Positions 1 through 6,628 of a DNA stretch of 18,629 nt are shown here, piece by piece (position 1 is the stretch's first letter; each line of letters begins with the position of its first letter). The DNA is from Treponema sp. (GTDB lineage: Bacteria; Spirochaetota; Spirochaetia; Treponematales; Breznakiellaceae). The notes under the pieces were generated by a model, which worked only from the letters and a program-made list of their open reading frames with translations, was not told the DNA's origin and ran no database searches. Both the position numbers and the translations under genes were made by a program. The stretch spans positions 1 through 18,629 of the forward strand of contig JAIRMT010000028.1 of the NCBI GenBank assembly GCA_031258505.1. The letters run 5' to 3'.

Positions 1-2
1 AG

Positions 3-107
3 GGACAGAGACATCAGGGACAGACACGCTCTGAGCGTCAACGAACACGCTCCGAGAGTCAACGGCGTAATCGGGGTTTAATCTATCCGCAAAAAGGAAA
101 AGCCTGA
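3..107 (+). other. Possible 3' end of an upstream repeat-containing ORF
   Basis: A frame is open from the window edge to a TGA at 105-107. It gives a very basic tail rich in Q, R, S and T. Two 21-bp units are visible at 21-41 and 42-62 (QTRSERQ and RTRSESQ), with a shorter GGGACAGA duplication before them (2-9 and 17-24). A second frame is also open across most of the stretch. I do not recognise a protein; it may be repeat DNA rather than a gene. There is no start in the window. Confidence 0.25.
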
Positions 108-116
108 AGAATATCA

Positions 117-158
117 AACTATTATGACATAATTCTATAAACCTATGCCATAATAGTT
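117..158. promoter_or_regulatory. Long inverted repeat over the SBP promoter region
   Basis: The arms 117-131 (AACTATTATGACATA) and 144-158 (TATGCCATAATAGTT) are 15-bp inverted copies with one mismatch, separated by 12 nt. The right arm contains CATAAT (149-154), a possible -10, with ATGACA (124-129) a weak -35 at 19 bp. The dyad could be an operator for a dimeric regulator or a DNA/RNA hairpin. The promoter assignment is tentative. Confidence 0.45.
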
Positions 159-161
159 AAA

Positions 162-178
162 TCTGTTTCAGAAACAGA
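162..178. promoter_or_regulatory. Perfect 17-bp palindrome, candidate operator
   Basis: TCTGTTTCAGAAACAGA is a perfect palindrome around a central A, 36 bp upstream of the first ATG of the solute-binding protein and just downstream of the putative -10. Position and symmetry fit a repressor operator (LacI/GalR or TetR type are possible). The binding factor is unknown and no regulator gene is in the window. Confidence 0.45.
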
Positions 179-216
179 GCGTCTTGTAAAGGCGTAAGAT
201 ATTAAGGAGGTTTATG

Positions 217-1800
217 ATGAAAAGACAGATGCGGTTTGTATGTTTGCTGTTACTGGCGCTTATGACAGCAGGGGCGCTTTTTGCGTCTGGCGCAGCCGCG
301 CCGAGGCAGGCTGCCGGGAATCAAGCAGTAACGCTTGACTTCTGGTTCGGTGCGACATCAAGCGAAGCCGGGCCGCCGCCCGCCGAATGGAAAGCGTTCC
401 AGATTGTCAGGGAAAAGCTGAATATCAACTGGGTATTAACCATGTTACCCAGCTCTGATGGGGACCGGAAGACCAAGATAAACGCCGCGGCTGCGGCTAA
501 CGCGCTGCCGGATATGTTCCTGGTTCCACGGGACATCCTGCCGAGCCTGGCCAATATCGGCGTGATTGCCTCAGTGGACGAGCTTTATGACCTTATGCCG
601 AGTTGGTATAAGCAGTACGGCGGGCCTGATGGACGGGAGTTTACCTCGTTTAATGGGAAATCCTACGGCATTGCCTATAATGGCGGCGGTCAGCCCCGTA
701 ACGAGGGTATGCTTATCCGTAAAGACTGGCTGGACAATCTGGGGCTTCAGGTTCCGGTAAGCACTGAGGACTATCTTGCGGTGATGCGGGCGTTTACCTT
801 TAACGATCCTGATGGCAATGGCCAGAACGATACCTATGGATACGGCGCTTTTATCGATATTTCCGCCAATACAGAAGGACTGGGAAGTCGTATGGACCCC
901 TTCTTTGGGGCTTTTGGCGTGGTTGGCACATGGAATCTCTCAAAAACAAGTCCGGGACTGAATGTTCGTAAACCCGCTTATCTTGAGGCGCTCTCCTATG
1001 TCAAAAGTATCATAGACGAAAAAGTTATCGACCCGAACTGGATGAGTTACGCCAGAGACGATTTTCGGGCGGCATGGAAACAGGGGCGCTTTGGAATAAT
1101 GCGGGAGAATCACTCTGCCTATGCTTCGGAAGCGAACTACGCGCCTTTTGACAAGAATTTTCCCAACGGCGACTGGATAGTGCTTGATCCTCCCAAAGGT
1201 CCGCGTGGGGAACAGGCGGTGGGCAGCTATTCCAATTCCTATGGTATTATCGCGGTGTCTGCCAAGGCGATACAGGCTGGGAAAGGGCCTGCGATTGCCC
1301 GGCTCTTTGAATGGATGGCTTCTGACGAGGCGTACTACCTTCTGGGATGGGGCGAACTAGGGGTAAACTACACCCTCGACGCTAACAATGTTCCCGGAGT
1401 CGACGGCTTGCCGGACCCCAACAAAGCCTATACCAAACCAGAGATGATTCCCTTTACCCAGCTGCGCGGCTATATTCAGCGCAACACCGATGCTGAACTG
1501 GTTTCCCGGTATCCCACCTACAAAGCGCCCACATCAGGAAAGACCATGAGCGCCCTGCTTACTCTGCGGGATATGCAGAAGCGGCCATGGAACACTGTTG
1601 TTGGCGTGGATACCCTGCCGACGCCGTCTGCGGACATCAAACGTTTCTATGAACAGGGTGTTATGGAATTCCTCACTGGTGAGCGGCAGCTTACCCGCGC
1701 AAACTGGGACGCCTGGGTAGCGGATTTTGACCAGCTTGGGGGTCAGGCTTGGGAAAAAGCCGGCGTTGATATGGCTAGAGAAAGCAACTTTTTACGCTAA
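217..1800 (+). CDS. Secreted family-1 extracellular solute-binding protein (oligosaccharide ABC type)
   Basis: 527-residue periplasmic binding protein. An N-terminal Sec signal is clear: KRQ-MR, a hydrophobic core (LLLLALMTAGALF), then a small-residue cleavage region (ASGAAA). No lipobox Cys is seen. The mature part has the layout of large LplA/LipO-like sugar-binding proteins: an FWFG start, a LPDMFLV segment, GKSYGIAYN, and a Ca-loop-like DPDGNGQNDTYGYG near residues 197-210. AAGGAGG at 204-210 lies 6 nt from the ATG at 217 and only 3 nt from the ATG at 214, so 217 is preferred. No permease or ATPase follows; a hairpin closes the unit. The ligand is probably an oligosaccharide or polysaccharide fragment (family inference), with no residue-level proof. 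The family is well supported, the substrate is not. Confidence 0.88.
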   Translation: MKRQMRFVCLLLLALMTAGALFASGAAAPRQAAGNQAVTLDFWFGATSSEAGPPPAEWKAFQIVREKLNINWVLTMLPSSDGDRKTKINAAAAANALPDMFLVPRDILPSLANIGVIASVDELYDLMPSWYKQYGGPDGREFTSFNGKSYGIAYNGGGQPRNEGMLIRKDWLDNLGLQVPVSTEDYLAVMRAFTFNDPDGNGQNDTYGYGAFIDISANTEGLGSRMDPFFGAFGVVGTWNLSKTSPGLNVRKPAYLEALSYVKSIIDEKVIDPNWMSYARDDFRAAWKQGRFGIMRENHSAYASEANYAPFDKNFPNGDWIVLDPPKGPRGEQAVGSYSNSYGIIAVSAKAIQAGKGPAIARLFEWMASDEAYYLLGWGELGVNYTLDANNVPGVDGLPDPNKAYTKPEMIPFTQLRGYIQRNTDAELVSRYPTYKAPTSGKTMSALLTLRDMQKRPWNTVVGVDTLPTPSADIKRFYEQGVMEFLTGERQLTRANWDAWVADFDQLGGQAWEKAGVDMARESNFLR

Positions 1801-1820
1801 GGATTCTACGCCCTTGCCGC

Positions 1821-1857
1821 TAAAGGTGTCAGACACTTGAAATGTCTGACACCTTTA
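1821..1857. terminator. 15-bp perfect hairpin after the SBP gene
   Basis: The arms 1821-1835 and 1843-1857 (TAAAGGTGTCAGACA and its complement) pair perfectly around a 7-nt loop, 21 bp past the SBP stop. There is no long T run, so it is not a textbook intrinsic terminator. The core GTGTCAGACACC occurs once more without a partner at 8188-8199, which suggests a dispersed palindromic repeat that may also end transcription. Confidence 0.5.
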
Positions 1858-1899
1858 CAGGAAGGTAGGCGCGCGATTAAGAACAACATGTACTAATCC

Positions 1900-2151
1900 A
1901 TGAATAGAACATCCCTAATCGTGAACGTCTCATTTTCCCTCGTGAACGTCTCATTCCCCCTCGTGAATACTTCATTTTCCCTCGTGAACGTCTCATTTTC
2001 CCTCGTGAACGTCTCATTCCCCCTCGTGAATACTTCATTTTCCCTCGTGAATGTCTCATTTTCCCTCGTGAATACTTCATTTTCCCTCGTGAATGTCGCA
2101 TTCCCCCTCGTGAACGTTCCGCTTTCCTTCGTGAATGTCGCAAGCATGTTC
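1900..2151. repeat. Tandem array of twelve 21-bp units
   Basis: Units start every 21 bp from 1900 to 2131. Those at 1921-2088 are nearly identical (GTGAACGTCTCAT or GTGAATACTTCAT, then TTTCCCTC or TCCCCCTC), and the edge units at 1900, 2110 and 2131 are degenerate. The three-unit block 1921-1983 is repeated exactly at 1984-2046, and 42-bp near-copies follow at 2026 and 2068. Because 21 is divisible by three, the array is open in at least two minus-strand frames (heptads like TFTRENE and MRHSRGK) and in plus-strand frames (VNVSFSL). No ribosome binding site precedes the plus ORF at 1900, and the minus ORF would need a TTG start. I therefore annotate it as a minisatellite, not a gene. There are no spacers, so it is not CRISPR. 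Confidence 0.9.
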
Positions 2152-2205
2152 ATAGTCTGTTTCCTCAAAGCGCTTGACAGACAGCAAAATCTTTGGGAAA
2201 ACTGC

Positions 2206-2234
2206 TTGACACGTTTTTGTACTTCTGATAGGAT
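2206..2234 (+). promoter_or_regulatory. Strong extended -10 promoter
   Basis: TTGACA (2206-2211), a 17-bp spacer and TAGGAT (2229-2234) preceded by TG at the extended -10 position (2226-2227). The expected transcription start falls at about 2241, on the A of an ATG, so the message could be leaderless; alternatively AGGA at 2230-2233 serves as a ribosome site. Another GCTTGACA lies at 2172-2179 and a third at 2541-2548. Confidence 0.6.
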
Positions 2235-2240
2235 GGTTCT

Positions 2241-2498
2241 ATGAATCATGAAGCGCGCCGCAAGTCTGCTTACAATCTGACTCCTCAAAAGCCGCAATAC
2301 GCCACGGTTAATATGGTGGGAAAAAATTACTCGCCCCCCCCCCCCCCCAGCAAGAACTGTGCCAAGTTAGCTTCTTTTGCTTCAGAAATCACAATATTTT
2401 TAACAGGGCTTTCCCTCAGCAACTTTTGGGGCTTCCCGCTGAGTTGGCGGACGACATGGTTTTCACTATACTATCTCCAGATTATCTCCAGCCAATAG
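2241..2498 (+). CDS. Small unidentified ORF containing a poly-C tract (doubtful)
   Basis: 85 codons from an ATG 7 nt after the extended -10 promoter. The N-terminus is polar and basic (MNHEARRKSAYN), followed by five prolines encoded by the C15 run, and a C-terminal half rich in aromatic and hydrophobic residues that could form one membrane helix. I do not recognise a family. The proline stretch depends on a homopolymer whose length would shift the frame. It could be a real small protein, a leader peptide, or non-coding leader DNA of the chemoreceptor gene. Confidence 0.25.
   Translation: MNHEARRKSAYNLTPQKPQYATVNMVGKNYSPPPPPSKNCAKLASFASEITIFLTGLSLSNFWGFPLSWRTTWFSLYYLQIISSQ
2334..2348. repeat. 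Homopolymer run of 15 C
   Basis: Fifteen consecutive C between a strong promoter (2206-2234) and the hydrogenase-chemoreceptor gene, inside the small ORF at codons 32-36. Runs of this length are prone to slipped-strand length change, and also to sequencing error. Confidence 0.95.
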
Positions 2499-2542
2499 CG
2501 CCGCGTGCGCCTTCAAAAAATTTTAAAATTTTAAGAAAATGC

Positions 2543-2572
2543 TTGACACATTTCTTGTATATGGTCGAAAAT
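2543..2572 (+). promoter_or_regulatory. Candidate promoter of the chemoreceptor gene
   Basis: A perfect TTGACA (2543-2548) is followed after 18 bp by GAAAAT (2567-2572), matching four of six -10 positions. The implied start lies near 2579, just before the AGAGAGGA ribosome site (2580-2587), giving a very short leader. An AT-rich stretch (TTTTAAAATTTTAAG, 2521-2535) lies immediately upstream and could act as an UP element. Confidence 0.45.
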
Positions 2573-2591
2573 GTTACTAAGAGAGGACTTT

Positions 2592-4700
2592 ATGAATGAT
2601 AAAGGCTTGCGTCCGGTTATCAAGATAATCAGCGAGAAGTGTGTTAATTGCCATCGCTGCATTCAGGTTTGTCCGGTGAAGATGTGTAATAACGGTTCTG
2701 GTCAGACGGTTGAGTGTAACAGTAACCTCTGTATTGGATGCGGCGAGTGTATTCATGCCTGCTCCCATGGGGCAAGGGTTGGACTGGATGACTTCGATGC
2801 GTTTATGCACGACCTCAAAGTTGGAGTCAAAATGGTAGCCATTGTAGCTCCGGCTATTGCCACGAGTTTTGACGGGGAGTTCCTCAAGTTCAATGGGTTC
2901 CTGAAAAAACTGGGGATTCAGGCAATCTTTGATGTGAGCTTTGGAGCGGAGCTGACGGTTAAATCCTATCTTGAATACCAGAAGAAGCAAAAGCCCGCTA
3001 CTATCATCGCCCAGCCCTGTCCTACCCTTGTCTCCTTCATTGAAATATATCGACCGGAACTCATCCCCTATCTGGCTCCGGCTGATAGTCCTATGGTCCA
3101 CATTATGAAGATGATCCGTCATTTCTATCCCCAATACAAGGAACACAAGATCACAGTCATATCCCCTTGTTATTCCAAGCGGCGGGAGTTCGATGTGGTT
3201 GGCGTTGGAGATTACAACGTAACCATTAGGTCTATCGAGCGGTATCTGTCGAATACGAAGGATAGCATTAGACAGTATGCGGAGGTTCCCTACGACAATC
3301 CTCCGGCGGAACGGGCTGTGCTCTTTGCCGCGCCCGGAGGACTGATGCGGACGGTGGAGCGCTACGACAAAAACATCACTAGCCATACCCGTAAGATAGA
3401 AGGTTCTCCAGAGGTTTACCATTATTTAGCCCAACTGGGAAACACCATTGCCAAGAAAAAAGCTCCGGTATACGCTCTGGTGGATTGTCTGAATTGTCGG
3501 ATGGGTTGTAACGGAGGCCCGGCTACCTCGAACCGAGAGAAACACATCGACGAGGTTGAATTGTCCATTGAAAAACGGCAGTCGGCAGCACGGGAACAGT
3601 ATGCGCAAGGGTTCGGGAAGCTCAAGTTCCCGTTTGCAAAGTTCTTTGGTAAGAAGAGACTGGAAAAATACCTTAACAAATACTGGGAGGAAGGGCTTTA
3701 CAAGCGTTCCTATACCAACCGTTCATCCATTTTTAAGTCTATCATCAAAGCTCCCTCCAAGCAGGAGATTGAAGATACTCACAAGAGAATGTACAAGCTA
3801 AACGAGAGTGATTTTCTCAACTGTGCTGCCTGTGGTTATACAAGTTGCGATCAAATGGCAGTAGCTATCATCAATGGCCTCAACAAACCTGAAAACTGCC
3901 GGCATTTTATCAATATTCAAAAGCAGCTCACCAGTGAACAGCACAAGGAGGAACTGTCCAAGACGATTAACGAGGTCTATGGCCACACCATCCAGGAGAT
4001 GAATCAGAGCATCAACGGCATTGGTTCCCTCTCCAGCCATATCAGCGAGACCGCTACCTCGGTACTGAGTTCTTCCAGCGCCATTGAAGAGATGGTGCAG
4101 CATATTCGCTCTATCCGGGAGACTCTGGAACACAATGCCCAAACAGTCCTGGAGCTGAACGCATCATCCAAGAAGGGTAAGAACAGTATCCTTGAGGTTG
4201 GACAGCTTATCAACCAAGTGGCTGTCCAGTCTGACATTCTCATCGCGGCTTGCAATATGATAGGGGACATCGCGGAACAGACCAACATTCTGGGGATGAA
4301 CGCCGCCATCGAAGCGGCTCACGCGGGGGACGCAATAGGAAAGGGTTTTGCAGTGGTTGCCGGAGAAATACGCAAACTAGCAGATAGCTCAGGGCATCAG
4401 GCGGAAGAGATCACCAAGAGTCTCAAAAGTATAAAAGCCCTGATAGTCAATTCTACCCAGTCCTCCGCCCGAGCGCAGGAACAATTTGATGCCATCGTTT
4501 CCTTGGTGGACGCGGTGAACCATGAAGAGATGAATATCAAGAACGCTGTGGAGGTTCAGAGCGATAAGGGTTTACAGGTGATTGGAGACCTGAATGAGGT
4601 GAATAAGCTCATTCTTAAGATCAAGGATGAATCCGCCACCCTGCTGTCTTCAGGGGAATCTGTGCTGGAACGTATTCAGTCTCTGAGGGAGAGGATGTAG
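2592..4700 (+). CDS. Sensory [FeFe]-hydrogenase-like / methyl-accepting chemotaxis fusion protein
   Basis: 702-residue soluble protein. Residues 17-57 hold two 4Fe-4S ferredoxin motifs (Cys 17, 20, 23, 27 and 47, 50, 53, 57). Residues ~80-312 are an iron-hydrogenase large domain with all four H-cluster Cys ligands: C143 (AQPCP), C193 (SPCYSK), C302 and C306 (LNCRMGC). The proton-relay Cys of catalytic enzymes (TSCCP) is Pro142 and the Met of MPC is Ser191, as expected for sensory rather than bulk enzymes. A CxxCx4C...C Fe-S motif (C411, 414, 419, 436) follows. Residues ~450-702 are an MCP signalling hairpin with its tip near 557-600. No transmembrane, HAMP or PAS region is visible. GAGAGG (2581-2586) points to the ATG at 2592; the in-frame ATG at 2571 overlaps the -10. 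Likely role: cytoplasmic H2 or redox signal to CheW/CheA. The domains are clear; the ligand is inferred. No HydEFG maturase gene is here. Confidence 0.93.
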   Translation: MNDKGLRPVIKIISEKCVNCHRCIQVCPVKMCNNGSGQTVECNSNLCIGCGECIHACSHGARVGLDDFDAFMHDLKVGVKMVAIVAPAIATSFDGEFLKFNGFLKKLGIQAIFDVSFGAELTVKSYLEYQKKQKPATIIAQPCPTLVSFIEIYRPELIPYLAPADSPMVHIMKMIRHFYPQYKEHKITVISPCYSKRREFDVVGVGDYNVTIRSIERYLSNTKDSIRQYAEVPYDNPPAERAVLFAAPGGLMRTVERYDKNITSHTRKIEGSPEVYHYLAQLGNTIAKKKAPVYALVDCLNCRMGCNGGPATSNREKHIDEVELSIEKRQSAAREQYAQGFGKLKFPFAKFFGKKRLEKYLNKYWEEGLYKRSYTNRSSIFKSIIKAPSKQEIEDTHKRMYKLNESDFLNCAACGYTSCDQMAVAIINGLNKPENCRHFINIQKQLTSEQHKEELSKTINEVYGHTIQEMNQSINGIGSLSSHISETATSVLSSSSAIEEMVQHIRSIRETLEHNAQTVLELNASSKKGKNSILEVGQLINQVAVQSDILIAACNMIGDIAEQTNILGMNAAIEAAHAGDAIGKGFAVVAGEIRKLADSSGHQAEEITKSLKSIKALIVNSTQSSARAQEQFDAIVSLVDAVNHEEMNIKNAVEVQSDKGLQVIGDLNEVNKLILKIKDESATLLSSGESVLERIQSLRERM

Positions 4701-4708
4701 GGTTGTGT

Positions 4709-5581
4709 TCACAGCTCTGTCAAACGCGCCGCGCTTGCAGCGGCTTCCTGTTCAAGACTAATAGCTTTGAAAATGGCAAGGGATCGCTGATAGGCGTTTT
4801 GCGCCGCGGCCAAGTCGCCGGCTTTTTTGTACACGTCGCCAGCAGCGCGCCAGTCCATGCCCAGTCCATAGGAGTTTTCAGCGCGGCGGTCAAAGGCTAT
4901 TGCGAAAGCCAAGGCGTTAATGGCTGCGTCATAGCTGCCCGCGGTAGAATGTACTGAGGCAATGAGATACCAGTCGCCGCCAGCGGCCTCAAGGTAGTTG
5001 CCTTTCTGGTGAATATCAAGCGCCTTCTTGAGCGCGGCTTCAGCCTCAACAAAACGGCCGTTTTCCTTTTCCGCAAGACCAATCACGGTCCAGCCCAGGG
5101 CAATGAAGAGCTTGTCCTTCTTAATGACGCTTAGTTCCCGGCTGACCGCGAGCCGCACTTCTTCGGCGTCAGCGCCGCTTAGGAGCCGGCCGCGCTCCTG
5201 ATAGATACGCGCCATTGCCGCCAGTTCGGTTTCGCCGGTATGTTCGGCTTCGACGCGGGCATCTTCCCACAGCAGCGCGGCCCCAGCCTCATCTCCCTGA
5301 TAGTAGAGTATGTTCCCACGGGCAAGCAGCTCCCGAACAAGGAGGCTGGGATCATCAACACTGATTGCTAGTCGCTTCACCTCGTCGAGCATTTGTAACG
5401 CTCTTTCAAAGTTCCCCTGATCCACCTCGTGATTGGCAAGGTCCAACTGCGTTTCCGCAACATTACGAATCGTGAACAGTTCTACAGGCCGTTTGGGTAT
5501 GGAAGAACAGGCGGCAAGGGTACACGCGAAAAGCGCTACCCATACACAATGCTCTATACGACACACATTTTTAACGCTCAT
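4709..5581 (-). CDS. TPR-repeat lipoprotein, last gene of the MCE/Mla operon
   Basis: 290 residues with a lipoprotein signal (VALFACTLAAC, lipidated Cys25) followed by tetratricopeptide-like helix pairs across most of the mature chain, for example QLDLANHEVDQGNFERALQM, GRFVEAEAALKKALDI and GDLAAAQNAYQRSLAIF. A strong ribosome site (GGGAGGCGGAG) lies directly before the ATG. The gene starts 18 bp after the mlaD-like stop and ends 8 bp from the convergent chemoreceptor stop, with no terminator between. TPR proteins bind other proteins, so it may anchor or organise the MCE transporter at a membrane. It takes the position that MlaC or a PqiC-type auxiliary lipoprotein has in other MCE operons, but is not recognisably homologous to them. 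Lipidation and TPR fold are well supported; the role is inferred from context. Confidence 0.85.
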   Translation of the reverse strand: MSVKNVCRIEHCVWVALFACTLAACSSIPKRPVELFTIRNVAETQLDLANHEVDQGNFERALQMLDEVKRLAISVDDPSLLVRELLARGNILYYQGDEAGAALLWEDARVEAEHTGETELAAMARIYQERGRLLSGADAEEVRLAVSRELSVIKKDKLFIALGWTVIGLAEKENGRFVEAEAALKKALDIHQKGNYLEAAGGDWYLIASVHSTAGSYDAAINALAFAIAFDRRAENSYGLGMDWRAAGDVYKKAGDLAAAQNAYQRSLAIFKAISLEQEAAASAARLTEL

Positions 5582-5599
5582 ACTCCGCCTCCCTTTTCG

Positions 5600-6628
5600 T
5601 TAGAAACCAATGTTGCCGCGCAGACTGGTACCAGTCGGTTTGGACTGTACCCTATCAGGAATACCGCCGCGCAAAAGCGGGTTGTTCTTCACACCGTTTA
5701 ACACATCTTCAACATCTTTAAGTGTTCCCTGTACTTCACTCAGCAGAACCGCTGTTTGTGAGGGGAGCTTATCGGTAACTCTGTTCAGGTCGACAAGCAC
5801 GCGGGAAACAGACTCAAGCGACGCCGCGAGACTTGCGTAAACATCGCCCTGCTTGTCCAGCACTGCCGGAACCAGCCCCTCATCAGCGACTCTGCCAGTG
5901 AGCGCCTTAACATCAGCAAGCAGGGGACGTATTTCATCCAGCGTCTTTTCCAGTTCCGTGTCAACGATACTGGGTATGGTTTCAGGCAAAGCGTTCACCG
6001 TAACCAATGTCTCTTCCACGCCTCCCAGAAGCCGGCCTAACTCCGTGCTTGTATCGGGCTGACCATCTGCCGCGCCTTTAAGGGCGACGTTGGCTGTGTT
6101 TGAGATTCCATTAAGCTCGGTCAAAAGCGTTCCTACCTGTGCTATAAGCTGACTGATGCTGTCGCTTCGTTCCGGCACATTCGCCAGTCCCTGCGCAATG
6201 AGCCGCTTGCCTTCGGCGGATGTAACTGTGTAAATCTCCGAGTTTTCCTCAATGTGCGGACCCGGGCCTTTACCCGGATATATCAAAAAGGAACTCCCCA
6301 GAACCGCGATGGGGGGCGCGTCAAGCGAAAGCAGGGTGCCGGTCTTGATCCGCTCGATATAGGTATCGTAGATGAAAAAACGCACCTCCACGCGGTCATC
6401 ATCAGTGAGTTTTATGGACTTTACCTTTCCAAAAGTAAAGCCCTTGTACTGAATCACCATGTTTTCGCTTATACCAGAGGCAGTATCAAGGTAGGCGGTG
6501 AAGTAATAATCTTTGGCGAACCAGCGTTGATTTATGCCAAGCAGAAAGATTACTGCCACAAGAATCACCAGTGCGACGACAATGGAAAGGCCGACAATCC
6601 GGTCGGCGTAACGAATCGTGAATTTCAT
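5600..6628 (-). CDS. mlaD: MCE-domain lipid transport protein (MlaD-like)
   Basis: 342 residues. One N-terminal membrane helix (about residues 12-31, IVGLSIVVALVILVAVIFLL) is followed by an MCE/MlaD domain (~39-120: AYLDTASGISENMVIQYKG, FGKVKSI). A long helical, low-aromatic C-terminal region follows, ending in the NPLLRGGIPDR motif common in MCE proteins. It is expected to sit in the inner membrane facing the periplasm as a hexameric ring that shuttles phospholipids between membranes with the MlaE/MlaF-like pair. The start overlaps the mlaF-like stop by 4 nt (ATGA), so translation is coupled. It is longer than E. coli MlaD (about 180 residues), the extra length being the helical region, as in needle-like MCE proteins. 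The symbol is given by family, not by strict orthology. Confidence 0.88.
   Translation of the reverse strand: MKFTIRYADRIVGLSIVVALVILVAVIFLLGINQRWFAKDYYFTAYLDTASGISENMVIQYKGFTFGKVKSIKLTDDDRVEVRFFIYDTYIERIKTGTLLSLDAPPIAVLGSSFLIYPGKGPGPHIEENSEIYTVTSAEGKRLIAQGLANVPERSDSISQLIAQVGTLLTELNGISNTANVALKGAADGQPDTSTELGRLLGGVEETLVTVNALPETIPSIVDTELEKTLDEIRPLLADVKALTGRVADEGLVPAVLDKQGDVYASLAASLESVSRVLVDLNRVTDKLPSQTAVLLSEVQGTLKDVEDVLNGVKNNPLLRGGIPDRVQSKPTGTSLRGNIGF

Noticed and set aside
1900..2151. CRISPR array
   Set aside because: Units are contiguous 21-mers with no unique spacers and no cas genes nearby.
1893..2297. Genes in the 21-bp array (plus-strand ORF from 1900; minus-strand ORF from 2297 and another from 2143)
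   Set aside because: A 21-bp period keeps several frames open automatically. No ribosome site supports any of them and no non-repeat domain is recognisable.
2571..2591. Earlier ATG start for the chemoreceptor gene
   Set aside because: The ATG at 2571 overlaps the putative -10 and lacks a ribosome site; GAGAGG serves the ATG at 2592.
2577..3422. 281-codon minus-strand ORF opposite the hydrogenase domain
   Set aside because: It lies fully antisense to a gene whose motifs are all intact; its own product has no recognisable features.
4698..4712. Bidirectional terminator between the convergent chemoreceptor and TPR lipoprotein genes
   Set aside because: The gap is only 8 bp and no stem-loop with a T run is visible there.
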